A DNA stretch of 64,000 nucleotides, taken from Faecalicoccus acidiformans. GTDB taxonomy: Bacteria > Bacillota_I > Bacilli_A > Erysipelotrichales > Erysipelotrichaceae. The notes beneath the pieces are model-generated. The model saw nothing but the letters and a program-made list of their open reading frames with translations. It did no database searches and had not been told where the DNA came from. Position numbers and translations under genes: made by a program. The first letter of the stretch is position 1, and every line of letters begins with the position of its first letter. The DNA lies in NCBI RefSeq assembly GCF_014202635.1, contig NZ_JACHHD010000004.1, forward strand, positions 1 to 64,000, in the 5' to 3' direction. Of this stretch, positions 35,107-43,898 are shown in pieces.

Positions 35107-36382
35107 GTAGCCCAAGCCCCTCTATTAAATCATTTTGTTTTAGAGACGCAAAAGACAATGATAGTGTTTGATTTTCGATAGGATCTAAAGCTATTTCCTG
35201 CCAGCAGCATGTCTTCATCAAAGCGTTTGGATCAATATGTGGTATTTGGATACAATAACAAAAATAAACCTCTTTAAAAATCAAATTCGAAAAGTTTTTT
35301 TCTAAAATACGTCGAGTAATTTGTTCCTTGAATGCATATTCTTTTTTTAATTTTCGCAAATGCTTCTCCATGTGACCATCTTCCAAATAACGAGCTAAAG
35401 CCTGCTGTTCAAATTTAGAAGAAGTCGGTCCGAATTTTTCCTTGTTTGCCAGATATCGTTGAAGATACGCTCCGTTTAAAACCATGTAACTTAACCGCAA
35501 AGAAGGCAATAGCAATCGGGAAAAAGAACCAAAATAGATCACATTATCATAGGGAGAAGCTCCTTGTAACGAATGGCGGGGTTTCGATCGATAATTTAAC
35601 TCTCCATTGTAATCATCCTCTAAGATCAAAAATTTCCTTCGATATGAGATATCGATCAGAGCGTCTCTTGTTTCTCGATCCAGATATCTGAAATCCGGAC
35701 CAAAACAAGAACTGTTAATATAAAGTAAATCGACTTCTATGGTCTCTAAATCTTCAATCAGAGAATAAGAATTAAATAATACACACTTAAATCCAAAGGA
35801 TCGAAAAACATAAAGAACCTGACTGTCTACATGTTCTTCCATTCCAATCGTTAGAGATTTTGGACATAAAGAACAAAATTGATATAAAAGGGTTTGAAAA
35901 CTTGAGCCGACTAATATATTCTCCTCTGAGGATAAAACACCGCGTTGATGGTAAGCGTAATCACTTAAAGCAAACCGCAATCTTTTTTCCCCTTGAGCAT
36001 CTCCGTAAGTGGACATTGCTTTGGTATCTTGAAACACCTCTTTCATATATCGTTTCCAGATCTTCAGATCAAACGCCTCTAAACTTACAGAGTTTAAACG
36101 AAAATCATATTTTATCCGCATATCTTGATTTTCATTCGAAGCCGGTTGCATTTGATAATGGGCCAATCGATGTGGATTAATATCGACAACGTACCCCTTT
36201 TGCGGCAAACTTTTGATATAGCCATCTAGAATTAGACGATCATATGCATGTTCGATCGTTGTTTTTGATACTCCGAATAATTCTGTTGATTGGCGGATAC
36301 TAGGCAAAACCTCTCCTCTTTTTAAATAGCCTGCAAGAATATCTTGTTTTAGCTTTTCATAAACGAATTCATACTTTTTCAT
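35084..36382 (-). CDS. MocR/PdxR-type GntR regulator, degenerate PLP site
   Basis: A 432-residue fusion of a GntR-type winged helix (GEVLPSIRQSTELFGVSKTT and IEHAYDRLILDGY, residues 20-60) and an aminotransferase-like domain. Relatives bind PLP through a lysine in a GTFSK motif; here the sequence is FGSFSRLLLPSLRL with Arg289 (codon CGA). The usual TPSHQ-PTG segment is also replaced by NSSCFGPDF. The fold seems intact (EDDYNGELNY), so it may sense another ligand or no cofactor. It is divergent from an ECF S-component gene, its probable target. No terminator separates it from the alaS leader. Confidence 0.85.
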   Translation of the reverse strand: MKKYEFVYEKLKQDILAGYLKRGEVLPSIRQSTELFGVSKTTIEHAYDRLILDGYIKSLPQKGYVVDINPHRLAHYQMQPASNENQDMRIKYDFRLNSVSLEAFDLKIWKRYMKEVFQDTKAMSTYGDAQGEKRLRFALSDYAYHQRGVLSSEENILVGSSFQTLLYQFCSLCPKSLTIGMEEHVDSQVLYVFRSFGFKCVLFNSYSLIEDLETIEVDLLYINSSCFGPDFRYLDRETRDALIDISYRRKFLILEDDYNGELNYRSKPRHSLQGASPYDNVIYFGSFSRLLLPSLRLSYMVLNGAYLQRYLANKEKFGPTSSKFEQQALARYLEDGHMEKHLRKLKKEYAFKEQITRRILEKNFSNLIFKEVYFCYCIQIPHIDPNALMKTCCWQEIALDPIENQTLSLSFASLKQNDLIEGLGLLVKILKR

Positions 36383-36469
36383 AAACTGTCCTCTAAAAAA
36401 ATATCATAATTGTGTATTTTATAAAAGACACTTTTCGATTATTCTAATGACAAGAAATGAGGAATGAAC

Positions 36470-36970
36470 ATGATTGAACATCAAAATCTAAAACAAATAA
36501 TTTTTGCGAGTCTAGGAATTGCGATTGTCTTTGTCGCTACAATATTTATTCGGATCCCTAATACCATACATGGTTATCTCAATCTCGGAGATGGTTTTAT
36601 TTTACTGTTCGCAAGTATTTTAAATCCCGTCTTTGCATTTTTAGTTGGAGGGTTAGGCAGTGGTTTAGCTGATATAGCCGGTGGCTATGGTTTTTACTTT
36701 TTCTTCACTCTTACTATCAAAGGGTTAGAAGGATTGATCGTTTCTTATCTGATCAAAAATAATCAATCTTCTAAAATACGTATTCTTGCTTATCTTCTTG
36801 GGTCATTTATTATGGTAGCAGGTTATTTAGTGGCCGACTCAATCGTCAATCAAAGTTTTTGGCTTGGATTAGTGGGTGTAGCTGGTAATGTGATCCAAGC
36901 AGCAGCTGGTTTTTTGATTGCTCTGTTTGGCTTCCCGATCCTTAAAAAGATTCCTTATATATTCAAGTAG
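36470..36970 (+). CDS. ECF transporter substrate-binding (S) component
   Basis: A 166-residue membrane protein with five to six hydrophobic helices. LGDGFILLFASILNPVFAFL and GLGSGLADIAGGYGFYFFFT with IKGLEGLIV are typical of vitamin-type ECF S-components of the HmpT/PdxU-like group. S-components bind a vitamin and dock to a shared energising module, which is not in this window. Divergence from a MocR regulator suggests a B6 vitamer or related substrate, which is inference. ATG 36470 is favoured by GAGGA at 7 bp; ATG 36464 is nearer the site. Confidence 0.8.
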   Translation: MIEHQNLKQIIFASLGIAIVFVATIFIRIPNTIHGYLNLGDGFILLFASILNPVFAFLVGGLGSGLADIAGGYGFYFFFTLTIKGLEGLIVSYLIKNNQSSKIRILAYLLGSFIMVAGYLVADSIVNQSFWLGLVGVAGNVIQAAAGFLIALFGFPILKKIPYIFK

Positions 36971-37019
36971 TTATTCGAGCGGTTATTCAAAAGAAAGTTG
37001 AATTGCTTTAAAAAAAGTA

Positions 37020-37048
37020 TTGATTTCTAATTTTGAATTCGCTATAAT
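37020..37048 (+). promoter_or_regulatory. tRNA-Leu promoter
   Basis: TTGATT (37020-37025), 17-bp spacer, TATAAT (37043-37048), 10 bp ahead of the tRNA. Confidence 0.8.
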
Positions 37049-37058
37049 AACAAAGCAT

Positions 37059-37145
37059 CCCCGGGTGGTGAAATTGGTAGACGCAGTGGACTCAAAATCC
37101 ACCGGTAGCGATACCGTGCCAGTTCGAGTCTGGCCTCGGGGACCA
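37059..37145 (+). tRNA. tRNA-Leu (anticodon CAA)
   Basis: An 87-nt tRNA with a long variable arm typical of leucine. Acceptor CCCCGGG (37059-37065) pairs with CTCGGGG (37135-37141); the anticodon loop is CTCAAAA giving CAA, which reads UUG. The T-loop GTTCGAGTC is present and CCA is encoded (37143-37145). Confidence 0.95.
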
Positions 37146-37155
37146 TTGAATATTT

Positions 37156-37179
37156 CCACAGCTATGCTGTGGTTTTTTT
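37156..37179 (+). terminator. Terminator of tRNA-Leu
   Basis: CCACAGC-TAT-GCTGTGG (37156-37172) followed by seven T residues. Confidence 0.88.
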
Positions 37180-37203
37180 ATATCGATACAAAAAGAAAGG
37201 AAC

Positions 37204-37232
37204 TAGGAATTCATTTTGGATTCGTCTATAAT
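37204..37232 (+). promoter_or_regulatory. mnmA promoter, leaderless start
   Basis: A perfect TATAAT (37227-37232) ends 6 bp before ATG 37239; the -35 at the 17-bp spacing is weak (TAGGAA). No Shine-Dalgarno sequence lies within 25 bp of the ATG, so the message should begin at or next to the start codon. Confidence 0.55.
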
Positions 37233-37238
37233 TAAATT

Positions 37239-38408
37239 ATGAAAAAAGTGCTTGTAGGTCTTAGTGGTGGTGTCGATTCGGCAGTAGCTGCTTATTTATT
37301 AAAAGAACAAGGTTTTGATGTTACATGTTGTTTTATGAGAAATTGGGACTCCTATGCGAATAACGATATCGAAGGAAATCCCACGATCCAAGATGATATC
37401 TGTCCTCAAGAACAGGATTATTTAGATGCCAAAGCAGTGGCTGATCACCTGGGCCTCGAATTACAGAGAATTGATTTTATTCAAGAATATTGGAACGATG
37501 TTTTCATGACTTTTTTAAGTGAATATGAAAAAGGCAGAACACCAAATCCCGATATTTTATGTAATAAATACATTAAATTTGATGCTTTTTTTGAATATGC
37601 CATGAAAAATGGTTTTGACTATGTCGCTACCGGCCATTATTGTTCCAACCAAGAATTAAACGATTATATGTATTTAACGAAAGCGGCTGATCAAAACAAG
37701 GATCAAACTTATTTCCTTTGTCAAATCAATGAAAAGGCACTTAAAAAGACTCTTTTCCCTCTTGGTACCCTCACAAAGCCAGAAGTACGAGCAATCGCTC
37801 AAAAACTTCATTTAGACAGTGTTTCTTCAAAAAAGGACAGCACTGGAATTTGTTTTATCGGAGAACGAAATTTTCGCCAGTTTTTATCCAATTATCTACC
37901 AAGCCAGGAAGGAGACATCATTGATATAGACTCCGGAAAAAAACTTGCCAGACATATCGGTGTCCTTTACTACACAATCGGACAAAGAAAAGGCTTGCAT
38001 ATTGATCAAGAAAAAGGTCCGTGGTTCGTATGCGGTAAAGATGTAAAAAAGAATATATTGTTTGTTTGCCGTACAGATCATAAACAATGGCTTTATTCTG
38101 ATTCTTGTTTAGTAAAAGGAATCAACTGGCTCGTACCTGATCCTTATCAAATTCCGACCTCTGTAGGTTGTAAATTTCGATATCGCCAGCCCGATCAGCC
38201 TGTCCAGATTCAATTGATTTCGCATGACAGTGTCCTGGTCACTTACCCTCAAAAGATCGCATCGGTTACGGTGGGACAGGAAGCTGTATTTTACGATCAT
38301 CATATTTGCTTGGGAGGCGGTGTCATTGAAGAAGTCTACATTGACAACGAAGATTTAAATACCAAGATCTTAAACAGCTATCAGGAGAAACGATTTGGAA
38401 ACAATTAA
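37239..38408 (+). CDS. mnmA: tRNA-specific 2-thiouridylase MnmA
   Basis: A 389-residue enzyme installing 2-thiouridine at the wobble position of Lys, Glu and Gln tRNAs. The PP-loop KVLVGLSGGVDSAVAAYLL is at the N-terminus, and the two catalytic cysteines lie in TPNPDILCNKYIKF and STGICFIGER. HIGVLYYTIGQRKGL also fits. Translation seems to start without a leader (see promoter). Its last 14 bp overlap the recD2 start. Confidence 0.97.
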   Translation: MKKVLVGLSGGVDSAVAAYLLKEQGFDVTCCFMRNWDSYANNDIEGNPTIQDDICPQEQDYLDAKAVADHLGLELQRIDFIQEYWNDVFMTFLSEYEKGRTPNPDILCNKYIKFDAFFEYAMKNGFDYVATGHYCSNQELNDYMYLTKAADQNKDQTYFLCQINEKALKKTLFPLGTLTKPEVRAIAQKLHLDSVSSKKDSTGICFIGERNFRQFLSNYLPSQEGDIIDIDSGKKLARHIGVLYYTIGQRKGLHIDQEKGPWFVCGKDVKKNILFVCRTDHKQWLYSDSCLVKGINWLVPDPYQIPTSVGCKFRYRQPDQPVQIQLISHDSVLVTYPQKIASVTVGQEAVFYDHHICLGGGVIEEVYIDNEDLNTKILNSYQEKRFGNN

Positions 38409-40527
38409 GATCAAAGCATTGCTGGAACATATTATTTACCAAAACGAACAAACCCACTATGTGGTGGGTTCTTTTTCTGAGACTGAAACATACCATTATT
38501 TTGTGGCCGCCGGTTCTTTGAGCGATCCTATTGAAGATCAGGAATATGAACTCGTTGGACAATATACAAATCATCCAAAATACGGCCTCCAATTTCAAAT
38601 TCAATATGCCAATAAATTGCTGCCAAGATTCAAAGATTCAATCATTCGGTTTTTAAGCAGCTCTGATTTCCCCACCATCGGCTTAAAAACAGCTCAAGCA
38701 ATCTATGATACATTAGGAGAAGATTGTTTAGACATCATAAAAACCAGTCCTGAAAAGCTGGACGATGTACCAGGATTAAATCAAAAAAAGAAACAAATCT
38801 TAATGGAGGGAATCCACACTTTTGATCAGCATAGTGATTTTTATTATCAATGCATGGAATATGGACTTGATCAGAATAAAATCCTATTATTGGAACAGAA
38901 CTATGAAGATCCACAAACAATCCTTCAAGAAGATTGTTTCAGACCTTACTATGAAATTTATGGTTTTGGTTACCGGTCTGCTATAAAACTGGCAAATGGG
39001 CTCCAATTGCAGTCTGCAGATCCTCGGCGATTTGATGCGTTTATATATGAAACATTGCGTCAATTGACTATGGCCAGCGGAAATACATTCATACATTTTA
39101 TAACCTTGGCCAATCAATGTTCTTCCTACTCGACACAAGCTCTAGAAGAAAGTTTGAACCGTTTACAGAACATATCTGACTTTGATCGTGTAGAGGATCG
39201 AATCTACGTATTTGGTCTTTACCATGAAGAAAAAGAAATATCCCGTCTTTTAAAAGCACATCAGTTTCCGGTTGAGACCATCCTTGAAGAAGATTTGTCG
39301 CGCGAACTCGAACAAATTGAATTTCGATTCGGAATCACCTATGATACACAGCAAATTAAAGCAATCAAAACTTTCTTTCGATCTAGTATCAGTTTGCTTA
39401 ATGGCGGGCCTGGGACCGGAAAGACTACGACAGTTAAAGCTATACTGGAATTGATTCGTACCTTTTATGCGAATGCTAATATTCAGCTTTGTGCTCCCAC
39501 TGGCCGTGCCAGCAAACGACTGAGTGATTTATCTTACGGAGACAGCAAGACAATCCATTCTTTGTTGAAATGGAATAAAGAGGATAACACATTCGCTAAA
39601 AATGAAGAAGACTTGCTTGATATTGATTTTTTGATTGTTGATGAGTTCAGCATGGTCGATACACATCTTTTTTGTAGTTTATTGAAAGCTTTGCCTTTTA
39701 AAACCAGAATTTTGCTGATTGGTGACGAAGATCAGTTAGAAAGTGTCGGCCCTGGAAAAGTATTTCAAGATTTAATTGAAAGCGCTGTTTTCCCTATTGT
39801 ACATTTAGAAAAAATCTTTCGACAAAAGAATGGCTCTGGAATCGTTACTTTGGCAAGGGATATTCGTAAAGAAGAATTATGCCATTATCAGGAAGGCGTT
39901 ACTTTTTTAGAAAAAGATACTGCTGATATTCTTCCAACAATACAGAAGATTACAGAAGATTTGGATCATGATCACTTTCAAGTTCTTTCCTGTATGTATA
40001 AAGGGGCTGTTGGGATCGATGCTATCAATGAAGTTTTACAAGCTCAGTTCAATCCTTATGATTCCTCGAAAAATGAGATCAAAGTTGCTACAAGCATATT
40101 TCGTGAAAATGATAAAGTCATGTTACTTAAAAATCTTCCCGAAGAGGATGTATATAATGGAGATATCGGATATATCATTCAGGTCAAATCAACAAAAAAC
40201 GAAAAATGCATCTCCGTTGATTTTGGAAATAGAATCGTTGATTTCAAAACGGATTTTTTATACTATTTGAAACATGCGTATTGTATTAGCGTTCATAAAT
40301 CCCAAGGGAGCGAATACGATACTGTACTCGTCATAGTCGATCGCACAAATATTCATATGTTAAACAAACGTTTGATATATACGGCAATTTCCCGAGCAAA
40401 AAAACAACTCTATATTATCGGACAAAAGTCAGTATTTGAAAGACAAATACGACTTAAAGAGAGACGGATCCGACAAACAACATTACAGGCACAGATCTTA
40501 GACATTCTAAAATCAAAGAGCTCTTGA
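38395..40527 (+). CDS. recD2: RecD2-type DNA helicase
   Basis: A 710-residue SF1B helicase of the RecBC-independent RecD2 type. The N-terminal half carries helix-hairpin-helix elements (FPTIGLKTAQAIYDTLGEDC, LDDVPGLNQKKKQ). Motif I is LLNGGPGTGKTTTVKAI near residue 340, motif II FLIVDEFSMVD, motif III LLIGDEDQLESVGPG, and the C-terminus has the CISVHKSQGSEYDTV and YTAISRAK helicase motifs. Start codon TTG 38395 is supported by AGGAG 8 bp upstream. It is translationally coupled to mnmA. Confidence 0.93.
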   Translation: METIKIKALLEHIIYQNEQTHYVVGSFSETETYHYFVAAGSLSDPIEDQEYELVGQYTNHPKYGLQFQIQYANKLLPRFKDSIIRFLSSSDFPTIGLKTAQAIYDTLGEDCLDIIKTSPEKLDDVPGLNQKKKQILMEGIHTFDQHSDFYYQCMEYGLDQNKILLLEQNYEDPQTILQEDCFRPYYEIYGFGYRSAIKLANGLQLQSADPRRFDAFIYETLRQLTMASGNTFIHFITLANQCSSYSTQALEESLNRLQNISDFDRVEDRIYVFGLYHEEKEISRLLKAHQFPVETILEEDLSRELEQIEFRFGITYDTQQIKAIKTFFRSSISLLNGGPGTGKTTTVKAILELIRTFYANANIQLCAPTGRASKRLSDLSYGDSKTIHSLLKWNKEDNTFAKNEEDLLDIDFLIVDEFSMVDTHLFCSLLKALPFKTRILLIGDEDQLESVGPGKVFQDLIESAVFPIVHLEKIFRQKNGSGIVTLARDIRKEELCHYQEGVTFLEKDTADILPTIQKITEDLDHDHFQVLSCMYKGAVGIDAINEVLQAQFNPYDSSKNEIKVATSIFRENDKVMLLKNLPEEDVYNGDIGYIIQVKSTKNEKCISVDFGNRIVDFKTDFLYYLKHAYCISVHKSQGSEYDTVLVIVDRTNIHMLNKRLIYTAISRAKKQLYIIGQKSVFERQIRLKERRIRQTTLQAQILDILKSKSS

Positions 40528-40544
40528 TCTAAGAGCTCTTTTTT
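40515..40544. terminator. Bidirectional terminator, recD2 and DUF956 gene
   Basis: AAAGAGCTCTT and AAGAGCTCTTT flank a 5-base loop, with U-tracts possible on both strands, between convergent genes whose ends almost touch. Confidence 0.8.
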
Positions 40545-40912
40545 CGAGTTAAAATATTCATTATTCCACGCTTTAAGACAGTAAAGAATCCTAAAGAACG
40601 AAGCATTTTTTCAGAAGGAACGTATTTCTGCATCGCTCGCAAAAGTTCTTTATTTCGCTTTCCTGCGGAAAAAGAAAAATGACCGGATTCATATGTAAAT
40701 ATAGCGAACCGATTAATAAAATGACCAAAATAGACCGATGCCGCTATATAATCGATTTGGTTCCATGGGATTTGAATGAAATCTTCAACTCTTCGATCAT
40801 TATAATATTCAAAAGCTTGATCACCGATCATGATTTTTCCAGTGCTGGTCAAGCCTAAATAGGAAGTACCTTTCACCGTTAAGTCCACTTTTCTATTCAT
40901 TGATTGAACCAT
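40529..40912 (-). CDS. manO: DUF956 PTS accessory protein (ManO-like)
   Basis: A 127-residue cytoplasmic protein. VDLTVKGTSYLGLTSTGKIM, DRRVEDFIQIPWNQIDYIAA, and FGHFINRFAIFTYESGHFSF with AGKRNKELLRAM match DUF956, a family found next to mannose-type PTS operons; its exact role is unsettled. It follows EIID across a terminator hairpin, so it is probably expressed at a lower level by read-through. AAAGGAGG precedes ATG 40912. Confidence 0.88.
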   Translation of the reverse strand: MVQSMNRKVDLTVKGTSYLGLTSTGKIMIGDQAFEYYNDRRVEDFIQIPWNQIDYIAASVYFGHFINRFAIFTYESGHFSFSAGKRNKELLRAMQKYVPSEKMLRSLGFFTVLKRGIMNILTRKKSS

Positions 40913-40925
40913 ACGAATCCTCCTT

Positions 40926-40957
40926 TAAAAAAGGAACCTGTATTTGAACAGGTTCCT
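40926..40957 (-). terminator. Terminator between EIID and DUF956 gene
   Basis: AGGAACCTGT and ACAGGTTCCT form a 10-bp stem, followed on the minus strand by TTTTTT. It lies within the PTS operon and likely lowers expression of the last gene. Confidence 0.8.
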
Positions 40958-40966
40958 GCAACAACC

Positions 40967-41878
40967 TTACATTATCTTTAATAATACACCAATGATACCA
41001 ACGATAAATAAACCGATAATGATAACAATTGGAGAAACATTCTTTTTCAACAACCAACAAATAAATAATGTCAGGCATACAGCAAGAAGACCTGGAATCA
41101 AAGAATCTAGGTTTGCCTGTAATGAAGTGCTTGTTGTATCATAAAGAAACATTCCGCTGTCATATTGTTGTAAGATAGTTTTCAACGATTCACCTGTTCC
41201 ATCGAACTTGCTGAAATCTATGATATTAACAGCATCATTTTTTACAGTAGAAACAATCGGTGTCAAACTGATGCTTACCCAACGCTGAACCAACGCCCCG
41301 ATAATAAACATACCCAGGATGCTGGCACCTTGCGTAATCTTTCCTAACAATCCGCCAGAAAGGTCCTTTGTGATTGAGGTACCAACTTTATATCCAAATT
41401 CCTGTGTGTACCACATAAACGCATAACGTATTACGTTCCATAAAACAAAGAATAAAATAGGTCCTAAAATGTTCCCGCTCATCGCAAAAGAAGCACCTAA
41501 AGCGCCTAAAATTGGACGCATGGTAAACCAGAACGCCGGATCACCAACGCCGGCTAAAGGCCCCATCATACCTACCTTTACACCTTGAATCGCAACATCG
41601 TCAATTTGTGCCCCATTCGCACGCTCTTCTTCCATCGCAAGAGTCACACCCATAACAGGCGAAGAAACATAAGGGTGCGTATTATAAAACTCCATATGAC
41701 GCTTCAAGGCCGAGATTTGATCCTCTTTTTTTGGATATAGTTTTTTGATTGCAGGAATGATAGAGTAACACCAGCCGCCATTCTGCATACGCTCATAGTT
41801 CCAAGACCCTTGAAGGAACTGATGACGCCAACAAACTTTCATACGGTCTCTTTTATTTAAAGTAATTTTTTCAGCCAT
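40967..41878 (-). CDS. manZ: PTS mannose-family EIID component
   Basis: A 303-residue membrane subunit. RHQFLQGSWNYERMQNGGW near the N-terminus, EFYNTHPYVSSPVMGVTLAM and GPLAGVGDPAFWFTMRPILG are the EIID hallmarks. The hydrophobic helix sits at the C-terminal end (VSPIVIIIGLFIVGIIGVLL). With EIIC it forms the sugar channel of the mannose/fructose/sorbose PTS class. AGGAGGAAAGA precedes ATG 41878. Confidence 0.95.
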   Translation of the reverse strand: MAEKITLNKRDRMKVCWRHQFLQGSWNYERMQNGGWCYSIIPAIKKLYPKKEDQISALKRHMEFYNTHPYVSSPVMGVTLAMEEERANGAQIDDVAIQGVKVGMMGPLAGVGDPAFWFTMRPILGALGASFAMSGNILGPILFFVLWNVIRYAFMWYTQEFGYKVGTSITKDLSGGLLGKITQGASILGMFIIGALVQRWVSISLTPIVSTVKNDAVNIIDFSKFDGTGESLKTILQQYDSGMFLYDTTSTSLQANLDSLIPGLLAVCLTLFICWLLKKNVSPIVIIIGLFIVGIIGVLLKIM

Positions 41879-41898
41879 ATTCTTTCCTCCTTTAGATC

Positions 41899-42711
41899 CT
41901 AGTAATCATTCAAGATATCCCCTAGTGGGTCTCCTGTATTGGAAGAACCGCCAGAAGAAGATCCTCCGCTTTCTTTCAATGTCAAATAGATCAAAGCTAA
42001 AGCTACACCGATGACACCAAGTCCGATCAAGGTTAACTCTCCAATACAAGCTAAAACAAAACCTAAAGCAAAGAATGGCCAAGTTTCTTTTGTCGCCATC
42101 ATGTTAATGACCATAGCATAACCTACAGCAGCAACCATACCTCCGCCGACAGTCATTCCATTCGACAGCCATGTAGGCATTGCCTGCAATGCAGTCGTAA
42201 CCACATTGGAAGGCACAAAGCATAGAATTGCTGCAGGAATCGCGATACGAAGGCCTTGCATAGCAATCGCAATGTATTGCCAAATCTCTATTGTTTTGAA
42301 GCTGCCCTTTTCAGCGCCGCCATCCATAATATGAACAATAGGAATTGCCAAAGTACGACAAATCATTGTCAAGAACAATCCAGCTACTGACAATGGAACA
42401 GCAACAGCGATCGAAGTAGAAATTACACTATCCACGGCTGTAGAACCATCAAGACCCAATACCATGATAATGGCTGAAGCTACCGACGCTAAAGCAGCAT
42501 CCGGAGCAACGGCGGCACCGACGTTGGCCCAACCCAAAGCCATCAACTGAAGACTTCCAGCCAGCATGACACCCTCTGTTAAATGACCGCTGACTAAACC
42601 AATTAATGTACACGCAACCAATGGCTGATGGAACTGGAACTCATCTAAGATCCCTTCCATGCCAGCTAAAAAGGCTACGATCACGATCAATAAAACTGTA
42701 ATAAAACTCAT
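41899..42711 (-). CDS. manY: PTS mannose-family EIIC component
   Basis: A 270-residue membrane protein with about seven to eight helices. QFHQPLVACTLIGLVSGHLT, GSLQLMALGWANVGAAVAPD are strongly conserved in EIIC of this class. The C-terminus carries a Gly/Ser-rich tail (KESGGSSSGGSSNTGDP) that probably lies in the cytoplasm. GGGAGG precedes ATG 42711. It sits between EIIAB and EIID, the usual order. Confidence 0.95.
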   Translation of the reverse strand: MSFITVLLIVIVAFLAGMEGILDEFQFHQPLVACTLIGLVSGHLTEGVMLAGSLQLMALGWANVGAAVAPDAALASVASAIIMVLGLDGSTAVDSVISTSIAVAVPLSVAGLFLTMICRTLAIPIVHIMDGGAEKGSFKTIEIWQYIAIAMQGLRIAIPAAILCFVPSNVVTTALQAMPTWLSNGMTVGGGMVAAVGYAMVINMMATKETWPFFALGFVLACIGELTLIGLGVIGVALALIYLTLKESGGSSSGGSSNTGDPLGDILNDY

Positions 42712-42729
42712 AGTGATCCTCCCAATAAA

Positions 42730-43713
42730 CTACACAAGCTCTGCTTCGGCTCTCTTAATGATAGAATCCATATCTTCTGGACTATCCGCCGGGACTTTAC
42801 GAACATCAAATTCGACTCCCAGATTTTTTAAATCTTTGATTGTTTGAACATCATCTTTATCAAAGGCCAAGGCTTTTGTAACTGCAACTTTACCTTGCGA
42901 ATGAGCCATTGAACCAATATTCAATTTTTTGATCTCGACTCCCCCTTTGATGGCACGTAGAGCATCCTGCGGTGTTTCAAATAAGAGTAAAGCTTTGGTC
43001 GCACCAAAACGTGGATCTTTGTCAACCGCAATCATTTTATCAATCGGAACCACGTGGGCTTTTACGCCTGGAGGAGCAGCCTGAATGATCATGTTCTTTC
43101 TCAAATCATCATGAGCAACACTATCAGAAACTACAATGATACGATCAGGCGAAGTCGATTTTGTCCAAGTCGTAGCCACTTGTCCATGCAACAAGCGAGT
43201 ATCTACACGAGCCAAAACATATTTGATATGACCATCTCCTAATACGGTTCCTTCAGGAATAGCCTGCAAACTTGGAGCGCTGTCTTCAGGTGCAGTGTTC
43301 GATTCTTCATGCGGTTCCAGGTTTTCCGGAAGCGGTCGAACTCCCTCTCGGGCCGTGGTCACAATATGGGCTGCAATTTCATGAGCAGTTTCCATGCTCA
43401 TACGCGATGCATAAGTTTCAATCAGCATAGGTAAATTTAAACCTGTTACGATTGCCCACTTATCATGGCCTTCTTTTAAAGCGCTGGCTTGATTAAAAGG
43501 GGTGCCGCCCCAGAGATCAACGAGAAACAATACTTGTTCCTGATCTGAGAAAGAAGCTATGGCTTCTTCCATTTTTTTGCGAATGTCTTCTGGTCCTTCG
43601 CTAGGCTTCAAAATACACGGCTTCACATTGGCTTGGTCACCAAAGATCATAGAACCGGAATTATAGATGCCTTCTGCAAATTCACCATGACTCGCAAGAA
43701 TAATTCCTACCAT
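42730..43713 (-). CDS. manX: PTS mannose-family fused EIIAB component
   Basis: A 327-residue cytoplasmic protein. The IIA domain (residues 1-140) has the phosphorylated His in ILASHGEFAEGI (His9) and LWGGTPFNQA; a Pro/Glu-rich linker follows, then the IIB domain with VLARVDTRLLHGQVATTW carrying its His. It passes phosphate from HPr to the incoming sugar. It is the first gene of manX-manY-manZ-DUF956. Substrate is probably mannose, glucose or glucosamine, not decided by sequence. Confidence 0.95.
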   Translation of the reverse strand: MVGIILASHGEFAEGIYNSGSMIFGDQANVKPCILKPSEGPEDIRKKMEEAIASFSDQEQVLFLVDLWGGTPFNQASALKEGHDKWAIVTGLNLPMLIETYASRMSMETAHEIAAHIVTTAREGVRPLPENLEPHEESNTAPEDSAPSLQAIPEGTVLGDGHIKYVLARVDTRLLHGQVATTWTKSTSPDRIIVVSDSVAHDDLRKNMIIQAAPPGVKAHVVPIDKMIAVDKDPRFGATKALLLFETPQDALRAIKGGVEIKKLNIGSMAHSQGKVAVTKALAFDKDDVQTIKDLKNLGVEFDVRKVPADSPEDMDSIIKRAEAELV

Positions 43714-43740
43714 ATATACCTCCTAAACTAAATGTGTGGG

Positions 43741-43776
43741 CTTATGAAATAGAACAACTTCATAAGTATAATTATA
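43741..43776 (-). promoter_or_regulatory. man operon -10 box and 5' stem-loop
   Basis: A perfect TATAAT lies at 43776-43771 on the minus strand, with a poor -35, so transcription should start near 43764. CTTATGAA (43741-43748) and TTCATAAG (43759-43766) form a perfect 8-bp stem with a 10-base loop at the very 5' end of the message. A second dyad, TTCACAT/ATGTGAA at 43841-43865, lies about 90 bp upstream of the start and could bind an activator. No catabolite-response consensus was found. Confidence 0.5.
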
Positions 43777-43871
43777 CATGGCTACACATATCTATATTTA
43801 ACCATAATTTGCCATAAATCTCAAATTAAATCACAAACAATTCACATAATCTTACATAATGTGAATGGGAC

Positions 43872-43898
43872 AAAATAAAAAGCGGAATGTTTTCCGCT
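43872..43898 (-). terminator. Terminator of yneF
   Basis: AGCGGAA/TTCCGCT (43881-43887, 43892-43898) followed on the minus strand by TTTTATTTT. It overlaps the yneF stop codon. Confidence 0.8.

Noticed and set aside
43766-43865. Catabolite-response element or sigma-54 promoter upstream of the man operon
   Set aside because: No TGNAANCGNNNNCA-like sequence was found, and the TGGCA sequence there lacks the GC pair at the -12 position required for sigma-54.
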